Shown here: one piece after another, positions 32,204 to 43,358 of the stretch | Position numbering within the stretch: position 1 is the first letter of the stretch | Layout: every line of letters begins with the position of its first letter | Source of the DNA: Puerhibacterium puerhi | GTDB lineage: Bacteria > Actinomycetota > Actinomycetes > Actinomycetales > Cellulomonadaceae | DNA: 64,000 bases | Assembly: GCF_009846865.1 (NCBI RefSeq) | Contig: NZ_WUWN01000003.1 | Location: 62,001 to 126,000 of the forward strand | Direction of reading: 5' to 3' | Notes under the pieces: model-generated | Seen by the model: only the letters and a program-made list of their open reading frames with translations | What the model was told of the DNA's origin: nothing | Database searches by the model: none | Made by a program: the position numbers and the translations under genes

Positions 32204-34093
32204 ACCATGAGCCCGACCACACCCGACACCCCACCACCCGGCGCCCCGGGCGCCGCCCCGGCGGGCGCCGCGCCCGGCGCGGGACCGACCGCCGCCGCCC
32301 GCCCGGGTCGCGAGCGCCTGCGCATCCTGCTCGCGTTCGTCCGCCCGCACCGCCGCACGCTCGGGCTCGGCCTCGCGCTCGGCCTGGTCGCGACGGCGAT
32401 GAGCCTGGCCACCCCGATGGTCACCAAGTGGGTGCTCGACACGCTCTCGAGCGGCGCCGGCCTCCTCGCGCCGGTGTCGTGGCTGGTGGCGCTCATGCTC
32501 GTCGGGTCGGTCGTGGGCATGTACCAGTGGATGCTGCTCGGGCGGCTGGCGGAGGAGATCGTCTACGAGGCGCGCGAGTCGCTGGTGGTGCGCTACCTGC
32601 GGGCGCGGGTGGGCGCGCTGACGTCCCGGCCGGCGGGCGAGCTGGTCACCCGCGTCACCTCGGACACCCTGCTGCTGCGCGAGGCGGCGTCGAACTCCCT
32701 CGTCAGCCTGGTGAACGGGGTCGTGTCGCTGGTCGGCACGCTCGTGCTCATGGCGGTGCTCGACCTGGTGCTGCTGGCCTCCACCGTCGCCGCGATCGTC
32801 GTCGTCGCCGTCGTGATGGCCCTGCTGCTGCCGGGCATCGGCCGCGCCCAGCACCGCACGCAGGAGGCGGTCGGCCGGCTCGGCGGCGCCGTCGAGGGCG
32901 CCGTGCGGGCGGTGCGCACCGTCAAGGCCAGCCGCGCCGAGGAGCGTCAGGGCCGGGCGATCCTCGCCGACGCCCGCGACGCCCGCCGTCACGCGATCAC
33001 CGCGGTGCGCACCGAGGCCGTCGCGTGGACGGTGTCGTGGGGCGGCATCCAGCTGGCGATCATCGTGATCCTCGGCCTGGGCGCCTGGCGGGTGTCGCAG
33101 GACGCGCTCGCGGTCTCCAGCCTCGTGGCGTTCCTGCTCTACGCGTTCAACATCGTCGGGCCCATCACCGAGCTGACGCAGGCGTTCACCACGCTGCAGT
33201 CCGGCATGGCCGCCGCCGAGCGCATCCGCGAGGTGGAGCAGATGCCGCTCGAGGCGGAGCCCCGCGAGGCGGCCCCGGCGCCCGCCCGCGCCACCGACGC
33301 GCCGGGTGACCGCCCGGTCGTCCGCCTGGACCGGGTCACCGCCGGCTACGCCGACGGGGCGCCGGCGGTCCGGGACGTCTCGTTCGACGTCCCGCGCCGC
33401 GGGCACGTGGCGCTCGTCGGCCCGTCCGGCGCGGGCAAGACCACGATCCTGTCGCTGCTGCTGCGGTTCCTCGACCCGCAGTCCGGCGAGATCCGCCTGG
33501 ACGGGACCCCGTACGACCGGCTCACCCACGCGCAGGTGCGCGAGCAGTTCGCCTACGTGGAGCAGGAGACGCCGGTGGTGCCGGGCACCATCCGCGAGAA
33601 CCTGCTGTTCAGCCGGCCCGACGCCGGGGAGGACGAGGTGCGCCGCGTCCTGGCGGCCGTGCGCCTGGACGGCGACCTCGCCGCGCTGCCCGACGGGCTG
33701 GACACCTCGCTCGTGTCGTCGTCCGTGTCCGGCGGGCAGCGCCAGCGCATCGCGCTGGCCCGGGCGCTGCTGCGCGAGCCCGCCGTGCTGCTGCTCGACG
33801 AGGCGACGTCCCAGGTGGACGGCCTCACCGAGGCGGCGATCCACGACGCGATCCGCGCGCAGGCGCGCCGCGGCGCCGTCGTGACGGTGGCGCACCGGCT
33901 CTCGACTGTGCTGGACGCCGACCGGATCCTCGTGCTGGAGCAGGGCCGGGTCCGGGCCGCCGGCACGCACGAGGAGCTCTACGCCGGCGACGAGCTGTAC
34001 CGCGACCTCGTGGCGGCGCTGCGCATCGCCGTCGACGGCGTGCCGGCCGGCGCGGCGCCGGGCGGCGGGCCGCAGGCGGCACCGGTGCGCTGA
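32195..34093 (+). CDS. ABC half-transporter (exporter type, TMD-NBD fusion)
   Basis: A 632-residue exporter of the multidrug/lipid ABCB type that works as a dimer in the inner membrane. Residues about 45-335 hold six helices, starting FVRPHRRTLGLGLALGLVA. The ATPase domain has Walker A GPSGAGKTTI near 412, the Q-loop YVEQETPVVPG near 455, signature VSGGQRQRIALARALL near 510, Walker B AVLLLDEATSQVD near 530 and H-loop VTVAHRLST near 562. The ATG at 32195 lies in the centre of a palindrome; TTG at 32171 is an alternative. The first 30 residues are Pro/Ala/Gly-rich. The cargo is unknown. A strong hairpin follows the stop. Confidence 0.92.
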   Translation: MVDTMSPTTPDTPPPGAPGAAPAGAAPGAGPTAAARPGRERLRILLAFVRPHRRTLGLGLALGLVATAMSLATPMVTKWVLDTLSSGAGLLAPVSWLVALMLVGSVVGMYQWMLLGRLAEEIVYEARESLVVRYLRARVGALTSRPAGELVTRVTSDTLLLREAASNSLVSLVNGVVSLVGTLVLMAVLDLVLLASTVAAIVVVAVVMALLLPGIGRAQHRTQEAVGRLGGAVEGAVRAVRTVKASRAEERQGRAILADARDARRHAITAVRTEAVAWTVSWGGIQLAIIVILGLGAWRVSQDALAVSSLVAFLLYAFNIVGPITELTQAFTTLQSGMAAAERIREVEQMPLEAEPREAAPAPARATDAPGDRPVVRLDRVTAGYADGAPAVRDVSFDVPRRGHVALVGPSGAGKTTILSLLLRFLDPQSGEIRLDGTPYDRLTHAQVREQFAYVEQETPVVPGTIRENLLFSRPDAGEDEVRRVLAAVRLDGDLAALPDGLDTSLVSSSVSGGQRQRIALARALLREPAVLLLDEATSQVDGLTEAAIHDAIRAQARRGAVVTVAHRLSTVLDADRILVLEQGRVRAAGTHEELYAGDELYRDLVAALRIAVDGVPAGAAPGGGPQAAPVR

Positions 34094-34098
34094 CGGCG

Positions 34099-34136
34099 GC
34101 GCCGAGGCGGCGTCAGGACGGGCGCCGCCTCGGCGC
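34099..34136. terminator. Bidirectional 14-bp hairpin between convergent transporter genes
   Basis: Arms 34099-34112 (GCGCCGAGGCGGCG) and 34123-34136 pair perfectly around a 10-nt loop, between the ABC exporter stop (34093) and the leftward MFS stop (34139). Confidence 0.7.
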
Positions 34137-34138
34137 AG

Positions 34139-35449
34139 TCAGCCCGCGGGCCGCTCCCCGTACAGCGCCAGGACGAGCGCCACCGCGCCCAGCGCGGCGA
34201 CCAGCCCGGCCACGAGCGGCCACCCGCCCCCGTCCCAGGCGATCCCGGCCAGCCACCCGAACACGCTCGAGCCCAGGTAGTACGTGACGGTGTACAGCGC
34301 GGTGGCCTGCGCGCGACCGGTCACCGCCCGCGCGCCCACCCGGCTGGAGGCCACGGCGTGCCCCACGAACAGGCCGGTCACGAGCACCACGACGCCGGCC
34401 ACGACCACCACGAGCGGCCCCGCGAGCGTCACGAGCGCCCCGACGGCGAGCAGCGCACCGCCCAGCGCGATCACCGCGCGGTGGCTCCACCGCCCGGCCA
34501 GCCACGCCGCGGCCCGCGAGCCGGCCGTCCCGGCCAGGTAGGTCAGGAAGATCAGCGACACCGCGGTGGGCGCGAGCCCGTACGGCTGCGCCTCGAGGCG
34601 GAACGGCAGGTAGTTGAAGATCGCGACCATGCCGCCCACGAGCAGCCCGCCGACGGCGAACAGGGCGAGCATGCGCGGGTCGCGCAGGTGGGTGCGCACC
34701 GCGCCGCGAGACGACGGTCGGGTGTCGCCGCCGGTCCGCGCGTCACGGGACTGCACGCCGGCGGGCCGCGCGGCGGCGGCACGCCCACCGGCGGGCGCGC
34801 CGCCGCGCGGCAGCAGCACCACCAGCACGGCCATGAGGACGGTGAGCGCCACGCCGACGACGACGAGGCCGCCGCGCCAGCCGAGCCACTCGCCCGCCGG
34901 CGCGGCCAGCAGCCGCCCCGACAGCCCGCCCACCGACGTCGCCGCGACGTACGACCCGGCGAGCGCCCCGGCGCGCAGCGGCGTGGCGGACTCGTGCACC
35001 AGCGTCATGGCCAGCGCGGGGATGCCGCCGAGCGCCGCGCCCTGCAGCAGGCGCCCGGCGACCAGCAGCTCGAACGTCGGCAGCAGCGGCACGGCCACGG
35101 ACAGCACGGCGGCCGCGACGGCGGCCGCGCGCATCGCGGCGGGGCGGCCCACGCGGTCGGACAGCCATGCCCAGGGCAGCACGGACAGCGCCAGGCCGGC
35201 GGTCGCGGCGGAGATCAGCAGGGAGGTGCGGGAGGGGGCGACGCCGGTGCCCGCCGCGACCTCGGTGAGCAGGCCCTGCGGGGCGTAGAGCAGGGCGAAC
35301 GTCGCGACGCCGGCGCACCACAGCGCCGCGGCGAGGCGGCGCTCGGCGGACGCGGCCGTGCGGGCGCGGACGCCCGGCGCGGAGGCGCCCGGCGCGGGAG
35401 TGCGCGCCGCGGAGGCGCGCGCCGCGGGGCTGTCGACGACGGAGGCCAT
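34139..35449 (-). CDS. MFS transporter, YnfM-like
   Basis: A 436-residue, 12-helix major facilitator. The order FALLYAPQGLLTEVAAGTGV near 42, SVLPWAWLSDRVGRPAAMRAA near 72, GRLLQGAALGGIPALAMTLV near 115 and the late AQATALYTVTYYLGSSVFGW near 385 match the YnfM group of putative arabinose-efflux-type exporters. The N-terminal 35 residues and the central loop (about 215-250) are Ala/Gly/Arg-rich. I chose the ATG at 35449, with GCCGCGGGG-rich DNA upstream. An ATG at 35509 would add 20 residues and overlap the promoter region of the divergent LysR gene. As in the ynfL/ynfM pair, the LysR protein probably controls it. The substrate is unknown. Confidence 0.85.
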   Translation of the reverse strand: MASVVDSPAARASAARTPAPGASAPGVRARTAASAERRLAAALWCAGVATFALLYAPQGLLTEVAAGTGVAPSRTSLLISAATAGLALSVLPWAWLSDRVGRPAAMRAAAVAAAVLSVAVPLLPTFELLVAGRLLQGAALGGIPALAMTLVHESATPLRAGALAGSYVAATSVGGLSGRLLAAPAGEWLGWRGGLVVVGVALTVLMAVLVVLLPRGGAPAGGRAAAARPAGVQSRDARTGGDTRPSSRGAVRTHLRDPRMLALFAVGGLLVGGMVAIFNYLPFRLEAQPYGLAPTAVSLIFLTYLAGTAGSRAAAWLAGRWSHRAVIALGGALLAVGALVTLAGPLVVVVAGVVVLVTGLFVGHAVASSRVGARAVTGRAQATALYTVTYYLGSSVFGWLAGIAWDGGGWPLVAGLVAALGAVALVLALYGERPAG

Positions 35450-35508
35450 GCGCGCGACGGTAGGCACGCCCGACCGATGGCTCCAATGCATCTGGCGCCC
35501 CACCTTCA

Positions 35509-35514
35509 TACGCT
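35509..35514 (+). promoter_or_regulatory. -10 box (TACGCT) of the LysR gene in a divergent promoter region
   Basis: TACGCT 6 nt before the LysR ATG. The 71-bp gap (35450-35520) also holds ATGGCTCCAATGCAT near 35477, with a possible LysR-type half-site pair. Confidence 0.4.
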
Positions 35515-35520
35515 GGCGTC

Positions 35521-36420
35521 ATGGATGACGCGACGGTCCGCGCGCTGCTGCCGCACCTGCCCGTGCTGGTGGCCCTGGGCGAGGTGGAGCACGTGACGCT
35601 GGCGGCGGCGATGCTGGGCATGCCGCAGCCCACGGTCAGCCGCACCGTCCGCCGCCTGGAGCAGCGGCTGGGCACCCCGCTGCTCGAGCCCGCCGGCCGC
35701 GGGGTGCGGCTCACGCCGGCGGCCCGGGCGCTGGTGCCGTTCGCCCAGCGGGCGCTCGACGAGGTGTCCCAGGGGCTCGAGGCGATGGAGTCGGTCGAGC
35801 GGCGCGTGCGCGGCACGGTGCGCATCGCGTTCCAGACGTCCCTCGGCGAGCAGCTGGTGCCCGAGGCGATCCGCGCCGTCCACGGCGCGGAGCCCGCCGT
35901 GCGGTTCGGGCTCAGCCAGGGTGCGCGGCAGGCGTGCCTCGACGCGCTGCGGGCGCGGGAGGCCGACGTCGCGCTCGTCTCGCGGCTGGACCCCGCGCCG
36001 CCGGGGCTCGACGTCGTCCACCTCTTCGACGAGCCGCTGGTGCTGCTGGTGCCCCGCGCCCACCCGCTGGCGGCCGCCGGGTCGGCCCGCGTGGCCGACC
36101 TGGCGCGCGAGCCGCTGGTCACCCTCAAGCCCGGGTACGGCCTGCGCGGCTCCACGGACGAGCTGTTCGCCCGCGCCGGCGTGCTGCCCACCCTGGCGTT
36201 CGAGGGCGAGGACCTGCACACGCTCGAGGGGCTGGTGGCCGCCGGGCTCGGCGTCGCCGTCGCGCCCCGGGCCGCCACCCCGCCGGCCGACTGCGCCCAG
36301 GTGCCGCTCGACGACCCGCGCGCGGTGCGCGACATCGGCGCGGCCCTCCTGCCCGGCCGCCGGACGGCCGCCGTCGACCTCGTGCTCGACGCGCTGGTGC
36401 GGCTGACGGCCGGACGGTGA
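35521..36420 (+). CDS. LysR family transcriptional regulator
   Basis: A 299-residue regulator. The N-terminal winged helix is in VALGEVEHVTLAAAMLGMPQPTVSRTVRRLEQRLGTPLLEP (residues about 18-58), followed by RGVRLTPAARAL. The rest is the periplasmic-binding-like effector domain with VRIAFQTSLGEQLVPEAI near 97 and DVALVSRLDP near 150. It is divergent from the YnfM-like exporter across 71 bp and probably regulates it. The ATG follows TACGCT by 6 nt. The inducer is unknown. It is not obviously linked to the downstream copper genes, which have their own promoter. Confidence 0.93.
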   Translation: MDDATVRALLPHLPVLVALGEVEHVTLAAAMLGMPQPTVSRTVRRLEQRLGTPLLEPAGRGVRLTPAARALVPFAQRALDEVSQGLEAMESVERRVRGTVRIAFQTSLGEQLVPEAIRAVHGAEPAVRFGLSQGARQACLDALRAREADVALVSRLDPAPPGLDVVHLFDEPLVLLVPRAHPLAAAGSARVADLAREPLVTLKPGYGLRGSTDELFARAGVLPTLAFEGEDLHTLEGLVAAGLGVAVAPRAATPPADCAQVPLDDPRAVRDIGAALLPGRRTAAVDLVLDALVRLTAGR

Positions 36421-36442
36421 CCCGCGTCTCGCTGTCCTGCCC

Positions 36443-36470
36443 TTGACTTGGTACCCCCCAGGGGTATCTT
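36443..36470 (+). promoter_or_regulatory. csoR-copZ-copA promoter with CsoR copper operator
   Basis: TTGACT (-35, 36443-36448) and TATCTT (-10, 36465-36470) are 16 bp apart. The GC-rich dyad GTACCCCCCAGGGGTATC (36451-36468) fills the spacer and matches the TACCC/GGGTA style of known CsoR sites. The ATG is 7 nt after the -10. Apo-CsoR would block RNA polymerase and copper would release it. Confidence 0.85.
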
Positions 36471-36477
36471 GGTGGGT

Positions 36478-36822
36478 ATGGACGAGACCACCAGCCACGT
36501 CGCCGCGTCCGCCGACGCGCCCGCCGACGCACCCGAGGGGCCGCACGGCTACGCCTCGGACAAGGCGGCGTACCTCAAGCGCATGCGGCGCATCGAGGGC
36601 CAGGTGCGCGGCATCGCGCGCATGATCGACGAGGACGTCTACTGCATCGACATCCTCACCCAGGTGTCGGCCGTGACGAAGGCCCTGCAGGCAGTGAGCC
36701 TGGCGCTCGTCGAGGACCACCTGGGCCACTGCGTCGTCGACGCCGCCCGGCAGTCGCCGGACGACGGCGCCGCCAAGGTGCGCGAGGCCGCCGAGGCCAT
36801 CGGCCGTCTCGTGCGCAGCTGA
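36478..36822 (+). CDS. csoR: CsoR family copper-sensing repressor
   Basis: A 114-residue four-helix repressor. RMRRIEGQVRGIARMIDEDVYCIDILTQVSAV is the family core; the copper ligands are Cys in DVYCID, and His and Cys in DHLGHCVVDA, the C-H-C set of true CsoR. The first 32 residues are an acidic Ala/Asp/Glu leader and the C-terminus is Ala/Lys-rich. I chose the ATG at 36478, which is 7 nt after the -10 box; an upstream start at 36448 would lie inside the promoter. It is the first gene of csoR-copZ-copA and so represses its own operon. Confidence 0.94.
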   Translation: MDETTSHVAASADAPADAPEGPHGYASDKAAYLKRMRRIEGQVRGIARMIDEDVYCIDILTQVSAVTKALQAVSLALVEDHLGHCVVDAARQSPDDGAAKVREAAEAIGRLVRS

Positions 36823-36849
36823 CCCCGACCGGAAGGAACCCGAGATCCC

Positions 36850-37158
36850 ATGACGACCGTGACCCACCTGTCCGTGACCGGCATGACCTGCGGCCACTGC
36901 GTCTCCTCCGTGACCCGCGAGCTGCTCGCCGTCGCCGGCGTCCAGGACGTCGTCGTCGAGCTGCACCCCGGCCAGGCCTCGTCCGTGCGCGTGGTCTCCG
37001 ACCGCGCCGTCGACGAGGCGGCGCTGCGGGCCGCCGTCGACGAGGCCGGCTACGACGTCGCCGAGCTGACCGTCGTCGACGACGCGCTGGCCGCCGAGAT
37101 GTCCGAGCAGGCGCCCGCGCGCCAGGCGACGCACACGCTCCCGATCGTCCCGAAGTGA
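36850..37158 (+). CDS. copZ: CopZ-like copper chaperone (HMA domain)
   Basis: A 102-residue cytosolic metallochaperone. LSVTGMTCGHCVSSVTRELL (residues about 7-26) holds the CxxC copper site of the heavy-metal-associated domain, ending near 75 with VDEAGYDVAELTVVDD. The extra C-terminal 25 residues (Ala/Gln/His) are probably disordered. It has GGAAGGAACCC upstream and sits 27 bp after csoR, with copA next, so it should carry Cu(I) to the CopA ATPase. Confidence 0.9.
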   Translation: MTTVTHLSVTGMTCGHCVSSVTRELLAVAGVQDVVVELHPGQASSVRVVSDRAVDEAALRAAVDEAGYDVAELTVVDDALAAEMSEQAPARQATHTLPIVPK

Positions 37159-37324
37159 CCCGCGGGCGGTGACGGGAGCGCCCCGCACCGCGCCCGCCTC
37201 CCCCCGCTCCCCACACCCCCCTGCTGCTCAGCGCCCACCGCCCGTGCCGCCCCGGCCCGGGCCGGTCAGTGACGCCTCGACACGGACGCCCCGACGGCGT
37301 CCCGACCCCGGAAGAAGGCACGCC

Positions 37325-39931
<2,607 letters not shown>

Positions 39932-39939
39932 CCCTCCGG

Positions 39940-39983
39940 GGCGGGGCGCCCGGGCGGGGCGTCCGGGCGGGGCGCCCGGGCGG
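39940..39983. repeat. 3.4 copies of a 13-bp GC-rich tandem repeat after copA
   Basis: GGCGGGGCGCCCG repeats at 39940, 39953 (one substitution) and 39966, then a partial copy. Each unit can fold on itself (GGGCGCCC), so it may work as a terminator for the copper operon. Confidence 0.6.
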
Positions 39984-40028
39984 CGAAGATCCGTCTCGCG
40001 ACGGAGGCGCCCGGGGGGCGCCGATCCC

Positions 40029-40034
40029 TAGGCT
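40029..40034 (+). promoter_or_regulatory. -10 box (TAGGCT) of the histidine kinase gene
   Basis: TAGGCT 6 nt before the ATG at 40041; leaderless spacing. Confidence 0.5.
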
Positions 40035-40040
40035 GGGCGG

Positions 40041-41531
40041 ATGCTGCGCCCGAGCACCGCCCCCGCCGCGGTACGCCGCCCCCCGCTCGCCGAGCGGGTC
40101 CGCGACTGGTTCGGCGACTGGTTCGGCATCGACGAGGACTGGGAGCGCGTGCCCGCCGACCCGCGCGCGGCCGCCCGCCACGACCTGGTGGTGGGGCTCG
40201 CCCTGGTCGCCCTCACCGCGCTGACCCTCGAGATGGCGCGGAGCGCCGGGGCGTTCGAGGGCGTCGACCAGCCCGGCTGGCTGCTGCACCTGGCCGCCGC
40301 CTCGGGCGCGGTCCCGCTGCTGTGGCGGCGCCGGTACCCGCTGGCCGTGCTGGTGCTGTGCTACGCGCACTTCCTCGGCGTGGGGCTCGCCCTGCCCGTG
40401 GTCACGACGACGGTGTCGCTGCAGGTCGTCTACTTCGTCGCGCTGTGCACCGCCGTGGCCTGGGCCCGCGACCGGCGCGCGATGGTGCTCACGGTGGGGC
40501 TCACCGTGCTGGCGATGTTCCTGTGGATCGTGTGGGACATCGCCGTCGGGACGGGCGTGCAGGCGATCATCGACCAGCTCGACCTCGACGACGCGCACCC
40601 CGGCCTGATCGACCCCGCCGTCGCGATGGTCGGCTACACGTGGATGCTCAACCTGGCCTTCTTCTTCGGCGCCATCGCCGCCGGCCAGCTCATGTGGCGG
40701 GCGGCGCGGCGGCAGGCCCAGCTCGCCGAGCAGGCCGCCACGATCGAGCGGCAGGCCGCCGGGCTGCAGCAGCAGGCAGTGGTCGAGGAGCGGCTGCGCA
40801 TCGCCCGCGAGCTGCACGACGTCGTCGCCCACCACGTCTCGGTGATCGGCATCCACGCCACGGCGGCCCGCCGGCTCGTCGCCAAGGACCCCGACGCCGC
40901 CGCCGAGCCGCTGGCGACGATCGAGGCGGCGTCGCGCGAGGCGGTGACGCAGATGCGCGGGCTGCTCGGCACGCTGCGGGCCAGCGCGCCGACGGTGCCG
41001 GAGCCCGGGACGCCGCACCCCGGCGGGTCGGCCGCCGGCGGCGGCGAGCACGCCGACCGCTCCCCCGAGCCCGGGCTCGCCGACCTGCCGCGGCTGTGCG
41101 CGGCCGCCGACGGCCTCGAGGTCACGCTGCGCACGGTCGCCGAGCCGCCGGGTGCGGCGGCGTCCGTGCCCGCCTCGATCGGCCTGAGCCTCTACCGCAC
41201 CGTGCAGGAGGCCCTGACCAACGTGCGCAAGCACTCCACCGGCCGCCGGGTCGGCGTCGTCGTGCGCGTGGAGCGCCCGGCCCCGGGCGCGCCCCGCCCG
41301 GCCGGCGCCGGCGACCGGTTCGCGCACGGGTTCGCCGAGGTGGAGGTGCTCGACGACGGTCGGCCGCTGGCCGGCTCGTCCGGCTCGGGCCTGGGCCTGC
41401 TGGGGGTCCGCGAGCGCGTCGCGACGCACGGCGGCACCGCCGAGATCGGGCCTCGGCTCACCGGCGGCTACCGTGTGCGCGTCCGCCTCCCGCTGCCCGC
41501 CGCGGGCCCCGAACCCCTGGAGCGTCAGTGA
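40041..41531 (+). CDS. Sensor histidine kinase (NarL-type, HisKA_3)
   Basis: A 496-residue membrane kinase. Helices lie at about 55-75, 78-100, 108-135, 140-175 and 195-225, with short loops and no large sensor domain, so it may sense a membrane or transporter state. The dimerisation box ERLRIARELHDVVAHHVSVIGIHA near 255 carries the phosphorylated His; SLYRTVQEALTNVRKHS near 385 and GSGLGLLGVRERVATHGG near 450 are the N and G boxes of the ATPase domain. A Pro/Gly insert (about 315-350) is present. The stop overlaps the response regulator GTG (GTGA). Confidence 0.92.
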   Translation: MLRPSTAPAAVRRPPLAERVRDWFGDWFGIDEDWERVPADPRAAARHDLVVGLALVALTALTLEMARSAGAFEGVDQPGWLLHLAAASGAVPLLWRRRYPLAVLVLCYAHFLGVGLALPVVTTTVSLQVVYFVALCTAVAWARDRRAMVLTVGLTVLAMFLWIVWDIAVGTGVQAIIDQLDLDDAHPGLIDPAVAMVGYTWMLNLAFFFGAIAAGQLMWRAARRQAQLAEQAATIERQAAGLQQQAVVEERLRIARELHDVVAHHVSVIGIHATAARRLVAKDPDAAAEPLATIEAASREAVTQMRGLLGTLRASAPTVPEPGTPHPGGSAAGGGEHADRSPEPGLADLPRLCAAADGLEVTLRTVAEPPGAAASVPASIGLSLYRTVQEALTNVRKHSTGRRVGVVVRVERPAPGAPRPAGAGDRFAHGFAEVEVLDDGRPLAGSSGSGLGLLGVRERVATHGGTAEIGPRLTGGYRVRVRLPLPAAGPEPLERQ

Positions 41532-42352
41532 CCGCGAGCCCCGCCGACGTCCCGGCCGACGCCCCCGCGGGCGCACCGGCCTCCACGGGCGGCCCAGCCT
41601 CTGCGGGCGCACCGGCGCCTTCGGCGGCCGTACGCGTGCTGCTCGTGGACGACCAGCAGCTGGTGCGCTCCGGCTTCCGCCTCATCCTGTCGGTGGAGGA
41701 CGACGTCGAGGTGGTGGGCGAGGCGCCCGACGGCGCCGCCGCCGTCGAGGCCGCCCGCGCGCTGCGGCCCGACGTCGTGCTCATGGACGTGCAGATGCCC
41801 GTGATGGACGGCATCGAGGCCACCCGCCGGATCGCCGCCGAGGACCTCGCCAAGGTCCTGGTGCTCACCACGTTCGACCGGGACGACTACGTGTTCGACG
41901 CCCTGTCCGCCGGCGCGTCGGGGTTCCTGCTGAAGAACTCCGACGCCGAGCACCTGGTCGAGGCGGTGCGCACCGTCGCGGCCGGGCACGCGCTGCTGGC
42001 GCCGCAGGTCACGCGCCGCGTCATCGCGCAGATGGTCGCGGCGGGCGCGGCGCCGGCGGGCGGCCCCGCGGCCGAGCCGGTGGCGCAGCGGTCCGCGCCG
42101 TCGTCGCCGGCGTCGTCGCCGACGCCACCGGCCGGCGACCCCCGCCTGGCGCTGCTCACCCCCCGCGAGACGGAGGTGCTCGAGCTCGTGGGCGAGGGCC
42201 TGTCGAACGCCGAGATCGCCCAGCGGCTGTTCCTCGGCGAGGCCACCGTCAAGACGCACGTGTCGAACCTGCTCGCCAAGCTCCAGCTGCGCGACCGCGT
42301 GCAGGCCGTGGTGCTGGCGCACCGCTGCGGGCTGGTCGGCCCGACCGCCTGA
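41528..42352 (+). CDS. Response regulator, NarL/LuxR family
   Basis: A 274-residue DNA-binding regulator. After a 37-residue Pro/Ala leader, VRVLLVDDQQLVRSGFRLIL starts the receiver domain with the acidic pair; the phosphorylated Asp is in VVLMDVQMPVMDG near 85, Thr in VLVLTTFDRDDYV and Lys in GFLLKNSDA near 138. A linker (about 175-210) leads to the LuxR helix-turn-helix LTPRETEVLELVGEGLSNAEIAQRLFLGEATVKTHV. The GTG start overlaps the kinase stop. The NatAB-type exporter genes follow by 100 bp and are the likely target. Confidence 0.93.
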   Translation: MTASPADVPADAPAGAPASTGGPASAGAPAPSAAVRVLLVDDQQLVRSGFRLILSVEDDVEVVGEAPDGAAAVEAARALRPDVVLMDVQMPVMDGIEATRRIAAEDLAKVLVLTTFDRDDYVFDALSAGASGFLLKNSDAEHLVEAVRTVAAGHALLAPQVTRRVIAQMVAAGAAPAGGPAAEPVAQRSAPSSPASSPTPPAGDPRLALLTPRETEVLELVGEGLSNAEIAQRLFLGEATVKTHVSNLLAKLQLRDRVQAVVLAHRCGLVGPTA

Positions 42353-42439
42353 CCGCGCCGTCGCCCCCGGTCCCTCCGCCGCGAGGATGACCCGCGGATC
42401 TCCCCCTCGCGGCCGATCCGCCACCCCCGGGGGCCGCCC

Positions 42440-42445
42440 TAGCGT
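42440..42445 (+). promoter_or_regulatory. -10 box (TAGCGT) of the NatA-like gene
   Basis: TAGCGT 7 nt before the ATG at 42453. This gives the ABC exporter its own promoter downstream of the two-component genes. Confidence 0.45.
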
Positions 42446-42452
42446 TCACGTC

Positions 42453-43358
42453 ATGACGAACGGCAGGCACGGCGCGGACCTCGAGCTCCGCGACCTCACC
42501 CGGGACTTCGGCGCGACGCGCGCCGTCGACGGCATCACGTTCACCGCCCCGTCGGGGCTGCTCACGGGCTTCGTCGGCGGCAACGGCGCCGGCAAGACCA
42601 CCACGATGCGCATGATCATGGGCGTCCTGGCGATCACGAGCGGCGAGGTGCGCTTCGGCGGGGCCCCCGTCACGGCGGCCGACCGGCGCACGTTCGGGTA
42701 CATGCCCGAGGAGCGCGGCCTGTACCCCAAGCAGCCGGTGCTCGACCAGCTCGTCTACCTGGCGCGCATCCGGGGCATCGGCGCGCGCACCGCCCGCCGC
42801 GAGGTGCTCGACCACCTCGAGCGCCTCGGCCTGGCCGACCGCGCCAAGGACCACGTGGAGAAGCTCTCGCTCGGCAACCAGCAGCGCGTGCAGATCATCG
42901 CTGCGCTCATGGGCTCGCCGCGGGCGCTGGTGCTCGACGAGCCGTTCAGCGGCCTCGACCCGGCAGCCGTCGACGGCATGGCGGACCTGCTGCGCGAGCA
43001 CACCGCGCGCGGCGTGCCGGTGCTGTTCAGCTCCCACCAGCTCGACCTCGTCGAGCGGCTGTGCGAGCGACTCGTGGTGCTCAAGGGCGGCCGCGTGGTC
43101 GCCGCCGGCGCCCGCGAGGAGCTCGAGCGCGCCGGGCGCGTGCGCCACCGCCTCGTCGTCGCGCCCGACGCCGGGTGGGTGCGGGGCGTTCCGGGTGTGC
43201 ACGTGGTCGACGTCGACGGCCCCACCGCGCTGGTCGAGCTGGCCGACGAGCCCGCCGGCCAGCGCCTGCTGGCCACCGCGCTGGAGCGCGGCCCCGTCCA
43301 CGAGTTCGCGGCGGTGCGCCCGTCGCTGGCCCAGATCTACCGCGAGGTGACCGCATGA
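42453..43358 (+). CDS. ABC transporter ATP-binding protein (NatA-like)
   Basis: A 301-residue ATPase subunit of an ABC exporter. Walker A is GGNGAGKTTTM near 47, the Q-loop GYMPEERGLYPKQPV near 82 (the EERGLYPK motif is typical of the NatA/DrrA type), signature SLGNQQRVQ near 140 (Asn replacing the second Gly, also usual in this group), Walker B RALVLDEPFSGLDP near 160 and H-loop LFSSHQLD near 192. The C-terminal 80 residues form the DrrA-like regulatory region. The stop overlaps the permease ATG (ATGA). Confidence 0.92.
   Translation: MTNGRHGADLELRDLTRDFGATRAVDGITFTAPSGLLTGFVGGNGAGKTTTMRMIMGVLAITSGEVRFGGAPVTAADRRTFGYMPEERGLYPKQPVLDQLVYLARIRGIGARTARREVLDHLERLGLADRAKDHVEKLSLGNQQRVQIIAALMGSPRALVLDEPFSGLDPAAVDGMADLLREHTARGVPVLFSSHQLDLVERLCERLVVLKGGRVVAAGAREELERAGRVRHRLVVAPDAGWVRGVPGVHVVDVDGPTALVELADEPAGQRLLATALERGPVHEFAAVRPSLAQIYREVTA

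Noticed and set aside
32199-32204. TTGACA as a -35 box
   Set aside because: It is consensus-like but lies inside the coding start of the ABC exporter with no -10 at the right distance; it is better explained as an arm of the palindrome.
35449-35509. Longer N-terminus for the YnfM-like MFS protein (ATG at 35509)
   Set aside because: It would cover the divergent LysR promoter and adds residues unlike the family start.
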